This document shows positions 51,667 to 60,723 of a DNA stretch of 64,000 nt, one piece after another. Both the position numbers and the translations under genes were made by a program. The stretch's first letter is position 1; every line of letters begins with the position of its first letter. A model generated the notes under the pieces. It did not search any database. It saw only the letters and a program-made list of their open reading frames with translations, and was not told where the DNA came from. Source of the stretch: Thermaerobacillus caldiproteolyticus (GTDB lineage Bacteria > Bacillota > Bacilli > Bacillales > Anoxybacillaceae); contig NZ_JACDUT010000004.1 of NCBI RefSeq assembly GCF_013761245.1, forward strand, positions 1 through 64,000, read 5' to 3'.

Positions 51667-51680
51667 TGAAAGCGTTACCA
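51667..51680. promoter_or_regulatory. cre site (CcpA) upstream of dctP
   Basis: TGAAAGCGTTACCA fits the cre consensus at 13 of 14 positions and lies 22 bases before the dctP start, where CcpA would repress dicarboxylate uptake when sugar is available. Confidence 0.75.
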
Positions 51681-51702
51681 TATATAGAGGGGAGAAGGGG
51701 AA

Positions 51703-52968
51703 ATGAGAATTAACTTTAAAAACTTAACTGTACGTGTTATTATTGGCATTATTTTAGGGGTTGTAGTTGGCTTTTTATTTCCAGAGTTTGGGGCTAAGCT
51801 GAAGGTGCTCGCCGATGGATTTATTAAATTAATTAAGATGGTTATTGCCCCGATTATTTTCTTTACCGTCGTCATTGGGATCGGCAACATGGGAGATTTA
51901 AAAAAGGTAGGACGAATTGGCGGAAAAGCGCTCATTTACTTTGAAATTGTCACAACATTTGCATTGGCAATCGGAATTATCGTGGTCAATCTTATAAAGC
52001 CAGGTGTTGGGTTTAACACAGAGGCTGTCAAAGGCGGTGATATTTCGCAATATACTCAACAAGCAGAAGCGGTGAATCACGGTGCTGTCGAATTTTTGCT
52101 TAGCATTATTCCCGATAATGTCGTAGCGGCAATGGCGAAAGGAGAATTATTACCGATTTTATTCTTTGCTGTGTTATTTGGATTAGTGACAGCATCATTA
52201 GGCGAAAAGGCCAAACCCGTTGTTGAGTTATTTGAACGGTTGGCTGATATTTTCTTCGGTATCGTTAATATGGTTATGAAAGTATCGCCGATTGCTGCCT
52301 TTGGTGCCATGGCTTATACGATCGGTACGTTTGGACTGGGCTCTTTAGTATCGCTTGGAAAATTAATGGTGTCTGTCTATATTACGATGATTTTATTCAT
52401 TGTTGTTGTACTGGGAGCCATTGCAAAATATTATGGGTTTAGCATTTTCAAGTTTATTGCTTACATTAAAGAAGAAATTTTACTTGTACTCGGAACGTCT
52501 TCATCTGAATCGGCATTACCTAAAATGATAGAAAGATTAGAAAAATACGGATGTTCAAAATCGGTTGTCGGTCTCGTCATTCCGACAGGATATTCGTTCA
52601 ACCTTGATGGAACTTCCATTTATCTTTCCATGGCGGCTATTTTTATCGCCCAGGCATACGGAATCGATTTGACTATTTGGCAAGAACTTACGCTTCTCGG
52701 AGTATTAATGCTAACATCAAAAGGGGCAGCTGGAGTGACTGGTTCCGGCTTTATTACCTTAGCAGCCACGTTGTCCGCGTTTCCAATGATTCCGGTAGAG
52801 GGGATCGCATTGCTTCTTGGTGTGGACCGTTTTATGTCTGAAGCGCGTGCAATTACAAACTTAATCGGCAATGGCGTTGCAACAGTAGTAGTTTCAAAAA
52901 TGGAAAATGAGTTTCACCCTCCAGTCGAGCCAAAATTAGAAGAGACGAATATGACGATTGCAAAATAA
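51703..52968 (+). CDS. dctP: C4-dicarboxylate:cation symporter DctP
   Basis: DAACS/SDF family symporter (421 residues) that imports succinate, fumarate or malate with protons or sodium. Typical regions are [60 protein letters not shown] (HP1 serine-rich motif), [20 protein letters not shown] (unwound TM7 NxDG), [20 protein letters not shown] and a final [20 protein letters not shown] (TM8 substrate residues). ATG behind AGGGGAGAAGGGG. A cre site precedes it and a strong terminator follows. It is the expected target of DctRS. Confidence 0.95.
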   Translation: MRINFKNLTVRVIIGIILGVVVGFLFPEFGAKLKVLADGFIKLIKMVIAPIIFFTVVIGIGNMGDLKKVGRIGGKALIYFEIVTTFALAIGIIVVNLIKPGVGFNTEAVKGGDISQYTQQAEAVNHGAVEFLLSIIPDNVVAAMAKGELLPILFFAVLFGLVTASLGEKAKPVVELFERLADIFFGIVNMVMKVSPIAAFGAMAYTIGTFGLGSLVSLGKLMVSVYITMILFIVVVLGAIAKYYGFSIFKFIAYIKEEILLVLGTSSSESALPKMIERLEKYGCSKSVVGLVIPTGYSFNLDGTSIYLSMAAIFIAQAYGIDLTIWQELTLLGVLMLTSKGAAGVTGSGFITLAATLSAFPMIPVEGIALLLGVDRFMSEARAITNLIGNGVATVVVSKMENEFHPPVEPKLEETNMTIAK

Positions 52969-52973
52969 AGAGG

Positions 52974-53002
52974 ACGGATAGCTAACAGCTATCCGTTTTT
53001 TA
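52974..53002 (+). terminator. Terminator after dctP
   Basis: ACGGATAGC, TAACA, GCTATCCGT, TTTTT. Confidence 0.9.
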
Positions 53003-53182
53003 GATAAGAAAGTATAAAGGTGAAACGGACATTACGCAGTATAAGCACCTAACCAAATTGCTTCTTGAATAGGTGCTCATACGAAGCTTGAGAACTCGAT
53101 CTCGAGATGGAAAGCTGTCTAGCGGGGGCAAAGAGCGTTTGTCCGTCCTTAAATAGTGCTTGTTCTTTTCTTAATAAATAGA

Positions 53183-53211
53183 TTGACAACGGTTTGGCTG
53201 TTTTATATAAT
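53183..53211 (+). promoter_or_regulatory. Sigma-A promoter of the pirin-quinone reductase operon
   Basis: TTGACA at 53,183-53,188, 17 bases, TATAAT at 53,206-53,211: a consensus vegetative promoter. Confidence 0.9.
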
Positions 53212-53212
53212 A

Positions 53213-53228
53213 ATCTTGAAATCGAGAT
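53213..53228. promoter_or_regulatory. MhqR-type operator 1
   Basis: ATCTTGAAATCGAGAT directly after the -10 box. It resembles the MhqR palindrome of B. subtilis (ATCTCGAATTCGAGAT). Binding here would block transcription start. Confidence 0.65.
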
Positions 53229-53254
53229 ATATGAATTAAATATTATTTTTTATT

Positions 53255-53270
53255 ATCTTGAATTCAAGAT
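53255..53270. promoter_or_regulatory. MhqR-type operator 2
   Basis: ATCTTGAATTCAAGAT, a perfect palindrome, 42 bases (about four helix turns) after operator 1. Confidence 0.65.
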
Positions 53271-53338
53271 GAATGATATGGATTAAAATGAATAAATTAC
53301 CGTTGTAGATGTCCGAATTAGGGAAGGATGTGAATCGC

Positions 53339-54043
53339 ATGATTCGAGTATACCCAGCAAATGAGCGGTATCATGCTAATCATGGATGGCTAGATACGTA
53401 TTTTAGTTTTTCATTTGCAGAATATTTTGACCCAAACAACATGAATTTTGGACCTTTACGTGTACTAAATGATGATGTCATTCAACCATTGCGAGGGTTT
53501 GGAGCACACCCACATCAAGAAATGGAGATTGTTTCTATTGTGCTTCGCGGGCAATTGAAGCACGAAGATAGCTTAGGAAATGAGGCGATTACCACATTTG
53601 GTGGCATTCAAAGAATGTCGGCGGGAACTGGGATTGTTCATTCAGAGGTGAATCCGTCGGCAACAGAAGAAGTAAACTTTTTGCAACTATGGTTTTTACC
53701 AGAACGAAGAGGGCTCTCTCCATCTTATGAGCGAACAGATTTTGATATAAGCCAATTAAAAAATCAATTGCTTCCGGTTGTGGCTAAAAATCCATCATCT
53801 CCTCATGTTGCCCATATTCATCAGGATTTGACCATTTATCTTTCCGATTTAGAAGAGGGCAAAGAGATTGTATTTGAACAAGAAGAAGGTCGACGTATTT
53901 TTGTTTTCCTCATTGAAGGGGAATTAGTATTAAATGATACGACTATACTATATAAGCGTGATTCTGCACGAATAACAGAAATGCCGCAATTAAAAATCGA
54001 CGCTAATGCTAACTCACGTTTCATGCTCATTGATCTCCCATAA
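53339..54043 (+). CDS. Pirin family protein
   Basis: 234-residue bicupin of the pirin/YhhW group, some of which oxidise quercetin. Family motifs: IRVYPANERYHANHGWLDTY FSFSFAEY, the metal ligands in GFGAHPHQEMEIVSIVLRGQ LKHEDSLG, and GGIQRMSAGTGIVHSEVNPS. ATG 53,339 corresponds to the usual N-terminus, with AGGGAAGGA at somewhat long spacing; ATG 53,309 is possible. In one operon with a quinone reductase behind MhqR-type operators, so a role in quinone or electrophile stress is likely. Confidence 0.88.
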   Translation: MIRVYPANERYHANHGWLDTYFSFSFAEYFDPNNMNFGPLRVLNDDVIQPLRGFGAHPHQEMEIVSIVLRGQLKHEDSLGNEAITTFGGIQRMSAGTGIVHSEVNPSATEEVNFLQLWFLPERRGLSPSYERTDFDISQLKNQLLPVVAKNPSSPHVAHIHQDLTIYLSDLEEGKEIVFEQEEGRRIFVFLIEGELVLNDTTILYKRDSARITEMPQLKIDANANSRFMLIDLP

Positions 54044-54087
54044 GAGGCAATGAGAAATGATACATTATAATAAAGGAGAGAGTGACA

Positions 54088-54705
54088 ATGTCAAACGTTC
54101 GTTTAGCGATTATTTACTACAGTTCTACAGGAACGAACTACAAATTAGCCAAATGGGCAGAAGAAGCCGCACAAGAGGTTGGAGCAGAAGTCAAAGTATT
54201 AAAAGTACCTGAGCTTGCGCCAAAAGAAGCGATCGAGTCCAATCCAGCATGGAAAGCCCATGTTGAAGCGACAAAGGATGTTCCAACGGTTACATTAGAC
54301 GATTTAGAATGGGCCGATGCAATTATTTTCAGTGTGCCAACTCGTTTCGGAAACGTTCCTTCTCAATTGAAGCAATTTTTAGATACGACAGGCGGTTTAT
54401 GGTTCCAAGGAAAGCTTGCGAATAAAGTAGTGAGCGCGATGGCATCGGCGCAAAATCCGCATGGCGGCCAAGAACAAACAATTTTACAATTATATACAAC
54501 CATGTATCATTGGGGAGCAATTGTTGCTGCTCCGGGATATACGGATCCATCTATTTTTGCTGCGGGTGGAAATCCATACGGCACAAGTGTTACTGTTGAT
54601 CAAAATGGGAACATTGCTGAAAATGCCGAAGCAGCGGTCAAGCATCAAGCACGGCGCACTGTACAAGTAGCGCAATGGGTAAAAAATGGATTGCAACAGC
54701 AGTAA
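54088..54705 (+). CDS. wrbA: NAD(P)H:quinone oxidoreductase, WrbA type
   Basis: Flavodoxin-like quinone reductase (205 residues) that reduces quinones by two electrons, avoiding semiquinone radicals. FMN phosphate loop AIIYYSSTGTNYKLAKW, then ADAIIFSVPTRFGNVPSQLK QFLD, LANKVVSAMASAQNPHGGQE and a late TVQVAQWVKNGL helix. ATG 54,088 behind AAAGGAGAGAG. Co-transcribed with the pirin gene and ended by a terminator. The WrbA name denotes the family; the B. subtilis counterpart is not certain. Confidence 0.9.
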   Translation: MSNVRLAIIYYSSTGTNYKLAKWAEEAAQEVGAEVKVLKVPELAPKEAIESNPAWKAHVEATKDVPTVTLDDLEWADAIIFSVPTRFGNVPSQLKQFLDTTGGLWFQGKLANKVVSAMASAQNPHGGQEQTILQLYTTMYHWGAIVAAPGYTDPSIFAAGGNPYGTSVTVDQNGNIAENAEAAVKHQARRTVQVAQWVKNGLQQQ

Positions 54706-54714
54706 GACGATCTG

Positions 54715-54745
54715 AGATGAGGAATCTATTTCCTCATCTTTTTTA
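54715..54745 (+). terminator. Terminator after the quinone reductase gene
   Basis: AGATGAGGAA, 6 bases, TTCCTCATCT, TTTTT. Confidence 0.9.
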
Positions 54746-54965
54746 TTGTTTGATGAGAATTTTTTAATTTTTTTATTATGTATGTCTCATTTATTTGTGT
54801 TTAAATCTAACAGGGGCTCAATGTCTGCCATTATTGTAATGTAACAAAAGTATGAAAGAGTGTGAGAAACTGCGGAACAATAAGAATCGTTCTATTCCCA
54901 TTCTTTTTCCCTGAAGAGAAATTAACTAATTTTTATGAACTGCTGTAGTTTTGGAGGTAACATCT

Positions 54966-55136
54966 TTGTTTGTTGACGTCGTGAAAAGTTTTCTCTTTTC
55001 AGGCAGTATTCTCACACGATGGCTAAGGATATTACTTGGCAGCTTATTGATCTTGTTATCATTGAAAGAGCTATTTGGACACTATATGCTCGTATCTTGC
55101 TTTGAAGAGGAGATTCGCCCCCGCTTCCTTGGATAG
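54966..55136 (+). CDS. Small membrane protein upstream of uppP
   Basis: TTG start behind TGGAGGTAA; 56 residues with one long hydrophobic segment (ILTRWLRILLGSLLILLSLK) and a charged C-terminus (CFEEEIRPRFLG). It ends 63 bases before uppP. No family recognised; it may be a genuine small gene or chance. Confidence 0.45.
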   Translation: MFVDVVKSFLFSGSILTRWLRILLGSLLILLSLKELFGHYMLVSCFEEEIRPRFLG

Positions 55137-55199
55137 GGGTATATCTTGCATGTATACGTAGGAGCTATTTCAAAACATCTAGACTTTAGGGGTGTAGCG

Positions 55200-55997
55200 A
55201 TGTTGTGGCATTATTTATCGGCAATCATTATGGGAATCGTAGAAGGATTAACTGAGTTTCTCCCAGTGTCTTCGACTGGGCATTTAATTTTGACAGGAGA
55301 ACTTATCCATTTTAAAGGTGAACAAGCAAAGACATTTGAAATTTTTATCCAATTAGGTTCGATCCTTGCTGTTGTTGTTGTGTATTGGAGACGTTTTTTG
55401 AATATTTTTGGGTTAATGAAAGAAGATGGGGGACGCAGAGGGTTAAATCTTTTGCATATTATTTATGCGATGATTCCGGCTGTTGTCCTCGGGTTTCTTC
55501 TGCATGATGCGATTAAGACATACCTATTTTCACCTTACACCGTATTAGTAGGTCTTGTTGCTGGCGGGTTATTAATGATTTTTGTGGAGAAAAAACAAAC
55601 AACAGTTACGGCAAGTAGCCTTGACCAGCTTTCTTACAAGCAAGCATTTGGTATCGGTGTTTTTCAGTGTTTAGCCTTGTGGCCTGGATTTTCTCGCTCA
55701 GGCTCAACGATTTCCGGCGGGTTACTTGTTGGAACAGACCATAAAACTGCAGCGGAATTTTCCTTTATCATTGCTGTACCGATGATGCTTGCTGCAAGCG
55801 GCCTAGACTTGTTAAAAAGTTATCAATATTTATCAGTCCACGACCTGCCGGTTTTTGCAATAGGATTCGTTACTGCGTTTATTGTTGCATTACTGGCTAT
55901 TAAATTTTTCCTTCAACTCATTTCGAAAGTGAAACTTACTCCGTTTGCGATTTACCGCTTTGTCATTGCGATCTTATATAGTTTCATTTTATTGTAA
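55200..55997 (+). CDS. uppP: Undecaprenyl-diphosphatase UppP
   Basis: Membrane phosphatase (BacA family, 265 residues) that recycles the lipid carrier of cell wall synthesis and gives bacitracin tolerance. The two catalytic motifs are present: [20 protein letters not shown] (with [14 protein letters not shown]) and [17 protein letters not shown]. About seven to eight helices. ATG at 55,200 behind AGGGGTG. A weak hairpin follows. Confidence 0.95.
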   Translation: MLWHYLSAIIMGIVEGLTEFLPVSSTGHLILTGELIHFKGEQAKTFEIFIQLGSILAVVVVYWRRFLNIFGLMKEDGGRRGLNLLHIIYAMIPAVVLGFLLHDAIKTYLFSPYTVLVGLVAGGLLMIFVEKKQTTVTASSLDQLSYKQAFGIGVFQCLALWPGFSRSGSTISGGLLVGTDHKTAAEFSFIIAVPMMLAASGLDLLKSYQYLSVHDLPVFAIGFVTAFIVALLAIKFFLQLISKVKLTPFAIYRFVIAILYSFILL

Positions 55998-56054
55998 TTG
56001 ATATGGAGATGGGGATGCTTCCTCATCTTTTTCTTATATAAAGGCAGAGAGCAA

Positions 56055-56790
56055 ATGGAAAGTTTGCGAGGCCACATGACTTTACATAATGGAGTACAAA
56101 CGCCATGGTTTAGTGGGTGTAGAGCATGCAAAATGGTGAGAAAATCATCAATTCCGTCAAAGCAGCGGCTTGAAGTAGGATACGCCATATTGATGCAGAC
56201 GCTGTATACCAAAACGAAGAAGAAGAGACAGGAGATTCGAGAGTCCGGCGTGACTAAAGAAGAAGTGTTTATTATGACAAAAGTGTGGAATTTTGATCGA
56301 GGATGTGGAGACGACATAAAAAGAGCTTGAAATAAGTTTACAAAAACTTGGACTTGAGTATGTCGATAGTACACTGGGCTGTCAAAGAAAAGTACAGAAA
56401 ACGTATAACGCGATGGACAGGCTATATACAAAGATGGTCGAGTGTGCACAATGTTGTAGATCATTTTCATGTTTATCATTTAAAAGTTTTGTTAGCGGAT
56501 TGTGAAATTAAGCCGATGATTAATCTGATTTGCTATTTATGACAAAAGAACCTCGGGCATTCTGTAAACAGCACGACATTCAACCAGAGGCATGGTCATC
56601 GCTTATGCAAGGCAGGCTTTTGGATGAACCTTCCTGTTGAAGTTGTAAATGTGGAAAGTCACTAGTACAAATTATTCTTTGTTAGCATGCCGTATAAAGT
56701 ATCATCGAATTAAAGAAAACGCCGATATTTTCGACGAAAATCGATCATTAACTATGAACAAGTACGTAGATAATTTTGTTTTTTTATTTG
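56055..56790 (+). pseudogene. Wrecked aldo/keto reductase
   Basis: Pieces of a YvgN/YtbE-type aldo/keto reductase occur in order but in different frames: LHNGVQTPWFS at the start, then EEVFIMTKVWN, LQKLGLEYVD, HWAVKEKY-type IHWPVK, VDHFHVYHLKVLLADCEIKP (in frame 56,440-56,540), FCKQHDI, LMQGRLLDEP, and YHRIKENADIFD near 56,700. Many indels and stops show long decay. Confidence 0.75.
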
Positions 56791-56800
56791 AAACGATATG

Positions 56801-56832
56801 GAGGCTTCGGATTGAAAAGAAGCCTCTTTTTT
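56801..56832 (+). terminator. Terminator after the reductase relic
   Basis: GAGGCTTC, 10 bases, GAAGCCTC and TTTTTT. Confidence 0.85.
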
Positions 56833-57003
56833 GTAAATAAAATAACTAGGATAAAATGGAAGTTGTATATGTATTCGCATTTTCCATACTAAGTAGTAAA
56901 TAAGCCGCATTGTTTGACGTATGAATTATCCCTAAAGTAAAATAAATATTAGTATAAACATATTTCTAAGTATGTTATACGAAAAGTAACGGAGGGTGTA
57001 TTC

Positions 57004-57693
57004 ATGTTCTTCCATCCAATGGATTTTTTAATTATTATCGCGTTCGGCATTTCGCTATGGGCCCAATTTAAAGTGTCAGGAAACTTCAACAAATGGTCAA
57101 CAGTACATGCATCATCTGGGTTAACAGGTGCGGAAGTCGCGCGCATGATTTTGGATCGCAATGGTCTTTACCATGTACCAGTAGAAGTAGTACCAGGAAG
57201 ATTGACTGACCACTATGATCCAATTTCACGTACAGTTCGCTTATCAGAACCGGTGTATTACGGTCGTTCGATCGCTGCGATTTCAGTGGCAGCGCATGAA
57301 GTCGGACACGCTGTGCAACATAAACAATCATACGGTGCGCTAGTGCTCCGTCACCGTATGTTTCCAATTGTTAATTTTACGTCTGGAGTCGCACCATTTT
57401 TACTTTTAGCTGGATTTCTTTTTAAACAGTTTTCTTTGCTTGGACTTGGAATTATTTTCTTTTCATTTGCCGTAGCTTTCCAACTTATCACGCTTCCTGT
57501 CGAGTTTAATGCAAGTTCAAGAGCGAAAAAATTTATGCTTGCGGAAGGAATCATTGGTCATAATGAGGAGCGCGGCGTCAACAAAGTGCTAGGAGCAGCC
57601 GCATTAACGTATGTGGCAGCAGCGCTCATTTCAGTGCTTGAGTTACTAAAATACATTCTTATTTTTACGCAAAGTAATAATAGTGAAGAATAA
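57004..57693 (+). CDS. yugP: YugP-type zinc metallopeptidase, membrane-bound
   Basis: 229-residue protein of the neutral zinc metallopeptidase_2 family. It has an N-terminal membrane helix, VHASSGLTGAEVARMILDRN, the active site SVAAHEVGHAVQHKQ (HExxH about residue 98-102) and two to three C-terminal membrane helices, with a late EFNASSRAKKFM helix carrying the likely third ligand region. GGAGGG precedes the ATG. In Bacillus it is located near yugS, as here. Physiological substrate unknown. Confidence 0.92.
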   Translation: MFFHPMDFLIIIAFGISLWAQFKVSGNFNKWSTVHASSGLTGAEVARMILDRNGLYHVPVEVVPGRLTDHYDPISRTVRLSEPVYYGRSIAAISVAAHEVGHAVQHKQSYGALVLRHRMFPIVNFTSGVAPFLLLAGFLFKQFSLLGLGIIFFSFAVAFQLITLPVEFNASSRAKKFMLAEGIIGHNEERGVNKVLGAAALTYVAAALISVLELLKYILIFTQSNNSEE

Positions 57694-57725
57694 AGAAATA
57701 AAACCCTGTCTGTAGGAGGTGTAAT

Positions 57726-57748
57726 CCGCACGCGAACATCGTGTGCGG
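57726..57748 (+). promoter_or_regulatory. Hairpin between ribosome binding site and start codon
   Basis: CCGCACGCG, AACAT, CGTGTGCGG forms a perfect 9-bp stem (one G-U) between AGGAGG at 57,714-57,719 and the TTG at 57,756. With the hairpin folded, the linear gap from Shine-Dalgarno to start falls from 36 to 13 bases. Confidence 0.6.
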
Positions 57749-57755
57749 AAACCAA

Positions 57756-59105
57756 TTGGACATATTTAATTTAGTGATGGTGGCATTACTTATTGCATGT
57801 ACGGGCTTTTTTGTCGCATCGGAATTTGCGATCGTCAAAGTCCGTAGCTCACGAATTGACCAATTAATTAGTGAGGGAAACAAACGAGCGGTTGCTGCCA
57901 AAAAGGTGATTTCCAACCTCGATGGATATTTATCGGCAAACCAGCTAGGGATTACGATTACGTCTTTAGGACTCGGATGGCTTGGGGAGCCGACCGTAGA
58001 GAGATTGTTAATGCCGTTATTCGAGCGGATTCATTTGTCGGAGTCGCTTTCCCACATTCTATCATTTACGATTGCGTTTGCCAGTATTACTTTTTTCCAC
58101 GTCGTTGTTGGGGAGCTTGCTCCAAAGACGTTTGCCATTCATAAAGCGGAAGCCATTACGCTTCTTACCGCTCAACCGCTCATTTTGTTTTATAAGGTCA
58201 TGTATCCGTTCATTTGGACGCTGAATAATTCCGCCCGTATTGTTACTAGAATATTTGGCTTGAAGCCTGCTGCGGAACATGAAATTGCTCATTCTGAGGA
58301 AGAATTGCGTCTTATTTTATCAGAAAGCTACAAAAGTGGGGAGATTAATCAATCGGAGTACAAATACGTGAATAACATTTTTCGTTTTGATGATCGTGTT
58401 GCCAAAGAAATTATGGTGCCACGAAAGGAAATTATAGCTCTCGATATTCATCGAAGTGTAAAAGAAAATTTAGAAATCATTAAAGAGGAAAAATATACAC
58501 GTTATCCTGTTATCGACGGAGATAAAGATCACGTTCTTGGATTAATTAACGTGAAAGAAGTGTTTACAGACCTTGTAACGAATCCTTCTCAAGAAAAAGA
58601 AATGAAAGATTATATTCGCCCGATTATTCAAGTAATTGAATCGATTGCCATTCATGACTTGCTTGTGAAAATGCAAAAAGAGCGCATTCATATGGCGATT
58701 TTAGTCGATGAATATGGTGGTACATCCGGGCTTGTCACTGTCGAAGATATTTTAGAAGAAATCGTTGGTGAAATTCAAGACGAGTTTGACGTCGACGAAA
58801 TACCAATGATTCAAAAAATTGATGAGATGCATACGATTATTGACGGAAAAGTGCTGATCAGTGAAATAAACGATTTGTTTGGTTTGTCGATTGATGATAC
58901 GGATGTGGACACGATCGGTGGTTGGATTTTAACAGAACACTATGATATTGCAGTAGGAGATAGTGTAGAAGTTGATCGTTATTCATTTAAAGTGTTGGAA
59001 ATGGATGGCCATCATGTCAAGACGATAGAAGTGACAAAGCGAGAGCCTGAACAAGTAGAAGATGAGACAAGTGAAATGGATAAAGAAGTACGATTGCACT
59101 TATAG
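57756..59105 (+). CDS. Hemolysin-like CNNM/CBS membrane protein (YugS type)
   Basis: 449 residues: a CNNM (DUF21) membrane domain with four hydrophobic segments (VMVALLIACTGFFVASEFAI VKVRSSRIDQL, ... VVGELAPKTFAIHKAE), a CBS pair (about 205-330: IMVPRKEIIALDIHRSVKEN and IHMAILVDEYGGTSGLVTVE) and a C-terminal CorC_HlyC domain. Relatives act in magnesium efflux or homeostasis. The TTG start matches the family N-terminus (DIFNL); a GTG at 57,741 lies inside the hairpin and is less likely. A strong terminator follows. Confidence 0.92.
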   Translation: MDIFNLVMVALLIACTGFFVASEFAIVKVRSSRIDQLISEGNKRAVAAKKVISNLDGYLSANQLGITITSLGLGWLGEPTVERLLMPLFERIHLSESLSHILSFTIAFASITFFHVVVGELAPKTFAIHKAEAITLLTAQPLILFYKVMYPFIWTLNNSARIVTRIFGLKPAAEHEIAHSEEELRLILSESYKSGEINQSEYKYVNNIFRFDDRVAKEIMVPRKEIIALDIHRSVKENLEIIKEEKYTRYPVIDGDKDHVLGLINVKEVFTDLVTNPSQEKEMKDYIRPIIQVIESIAIHDLLVKMQKERIHMAILVDEYGGTSGLVTVEDILEEIVGEIQDEFDVDEIPMIQKIDEMHTIIDGKVLISEINDLFGLSIDDTDVDTIGGWILTEHYDIAVGDSVEVDRYSFKVLEMDGHHVKTIEVTKREPEQVEDETSEMDKEVRLHL

Positions 59106-59137
59106 GCAGACTTGGTTACTATCAAGTCTGCCTTTTT
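59105..59137 (+). terminator. Terminator between convergent yugS-type and RluA genes
   Basis: GGCAGACTTG, 8 bases, CAAGTCTGCC, TTTTT. Confidence 0.9.
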
Positions 59138-59141
59138 GTTG

Positions 59142-60056
59142 CTAGTAAAAGCGAGTGATGTCTTTGGGAAATACATTATCACGAACAGGGGCAATGCACG
59201 TGATGGGATCATTCGTGAACGGATGAGAAAACGAAAGTTTCACTGCATGAAGGGCTTGCCTTTGTGCTTGTTCTGAAGAACTGCCATATAGTGTATCGCC
59301 GACTAACGGATGTCCAATGTAGCTCATATGAACGCGAATTTGATGAGTGCGCCCCGTATCTAAAGAAAGTTCTACTAGCGATGTTTGTTGTTGAAATGAT
59401 GGATCAAGAACACGGTAATGAGTAACGGCTGATGCTCCTGTTTTTGACACCCTTCTTCTTGTCGGATGGTGTCGGTCGCGACCAATCGGTGCAGCGATTG
59501 TTCCTGTTTTTTTCTTCACAATTCCATGAACAAGAGCCACGTATGTCCGCTTAATTTTTCGCTGTTCAAGCATTCGATCTAACATCGCTCCTGCCAGCGC
59601 GTGTTTGGCAAATAAAATGGCTCCCGATGTATCACGGTCCAAACGGTGAATATGACGGACTTTTGTAAAAATACCTTGCGATTGCAAATAAAATGCGACC
59701 GCATTGGTTAATGTTTCGGTTTTGGTTTGTTCCGTCGGATGAACGTCAATCCCAGCTTCTTTATTGATGACGAGAAGATGCTCGTCTTCCCATAAAATCT
59801 CAAGCTCGCGATATTGCGGAACGATGTCTAAATGTTCTGGTTTGTAAAGCCATAATTGCAAGCGATCGTTTTTTTGTAATAACGTATGCCATGGAATGAC
59901 TTGTCCATTCAATTTAACACCTTTTTCGATACGGAATTGATGCATAAGTCTTTTAGGGACTCCCCATGTTTCTTTTAATAACCTTTCAATGGAGTGTCCC
60001 TGCCAATCAGGAGGAATAACAAATTCGATCCATTCTCCTTTTCGAGTTGTAATCAA
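59142..60056 (-). CDS. yhcT: RluA-family pseudouridine synthase (YhcT)
   Basis: 304 residues from a TTG at 60,056 behind GAGGTGAG (a GTG at 60,065 overlaps that site and is less likely). An S4-like N-terminal region is followed by the catalytic domain: INKEAGIDVHPT, the active-site motif RHIHRLDRDTSGAILFAKH (Asp), RTHQIRVHMSYIGHPLVGDT. The enzyme isomerises uridine in RNA. Gene order with the YhcU-like gene and the CBS gene at the right edge matches yhcT-yhcU-yhcV of B. subtilis. Confidence 0.92.
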   Translation of the reverse strand: MITTRKGEWIEFVIPPDWQGHSIERLLKETWGVPKRLMHQFRIEKGVKLNGQVIPWHTLLQKNDRLQLWLYKPEHLDIVPQYRELEILWEDEHLLVINKEAGIDVHPTEQTKTETLTNAVAFYLQSQGIFTKVRHIHRLDRDTSGAILFAKHALAGAMLDRMLEQRKIKRTYVALVHGIVKKKTGTIAAPIGRDRHHPTRRRVSKTGASAVTHYRVLDPSFQQQTSLVELSLDTGRTHQIRVHMSYIGHPLVGDTLYGSSSEQAQRQALHAVKLSFSHPFTNDPITCIAPVRDNVFPKDITRFY

Positions 60057-60204
60057 TTTTCTCACCTCAAATTTTCACTAACAGTGGAAACACTTTCTAC
60101 CGTCACGAGTTGATAAGTTATGATACACTCATAGTATCGCTTGATGGCTATGGTATGCAAGTGAGATGGGATGAAGTCGAGTAATGAAAAAGGTGGTATG
60201 AACG

Positions 60205-60603
60205 TTGAGAGTTGTCTACGCAGCAACAAAAGAACAAGAGGAGTATATCAGCAGTTTAGCTCATTATTTTTATAGTCACATTTTTCCACGTTACTTTGAT
60301 GACGAGCAAATAGAGGAATTTCAACATTTACAAATTCTTTCTTTTCAAGGAGGAGAATTTACATATAATGGGACAATGCGAGAAGCGTTTCACATTATTT
60401 CATCACTACAATCATTGATTACCATTATTGAATGCATAGAGGAAAATGGAGGGTATGATGAATACCGAGATTTATTTGAGCGTAATGTTACTTTACTAAG
60501 TCAGTACGGCATTGTATTTCCATTTACGCTTAAACAATTTAGCAAGAAACGACCGTTTATCTTCAGCAAGTGTGCACCACGGGAAAGCGATCGATTTATG
60601 TAG
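60205..60603 (+). CDS. yhcU: DUF5365/YhcU-like protein
   Basis: 132-residue soluble protein: RVVYAATKEQEEYISSLAHY FYSHIFPRYF, YNGTMREAFHIISSLQSLIT and a C-terminal NVTLLSQYGIVFPFTLKQF. TTG start behind AAAGGTGG. Named from its position after yhcT and its resemblance to YhcU; function unknown. Confidence 0.8.
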   Translation: MRVVYAATKEQEEYISSLAHYFYSHIFPRYFDDEQIEEFQHLQILSFQGGEFTYNGTMREAFHIISSLQSLITIIECIEENGGYDEYRDLFERNVTLLSQYGIVFPFTLKQFSKKRPFIFSKCAPRESDRFM

Positions 60604-60617
60604 ATGCAGTTAAGATT

Positions 60618-60652
60618 AGGGGCTCTTTGAATAAGAGCCCTCTTCCATTTTA
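60618..60652 (+). terminator. Terminator after yhcU
   Basis: GGGCTCTT, TGAAT, AAGAGCCC, then TCTTCCATTTT. Confidence 0.75.
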
Positions 60653-60723
60653 TAAAAGGTAAGAAAGCATAAATTTTAAAAGTCCTAAATGCCTCATGTT
60701 CGGGGGGAGAGTATTTGCCCAGC

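Noticed and set aside
55952-56479. Minus-strand 175-codon frame after uppP
   Set aside because: It lies across the decayed aldo/keto reductase on the other strand and has no recognisable features.
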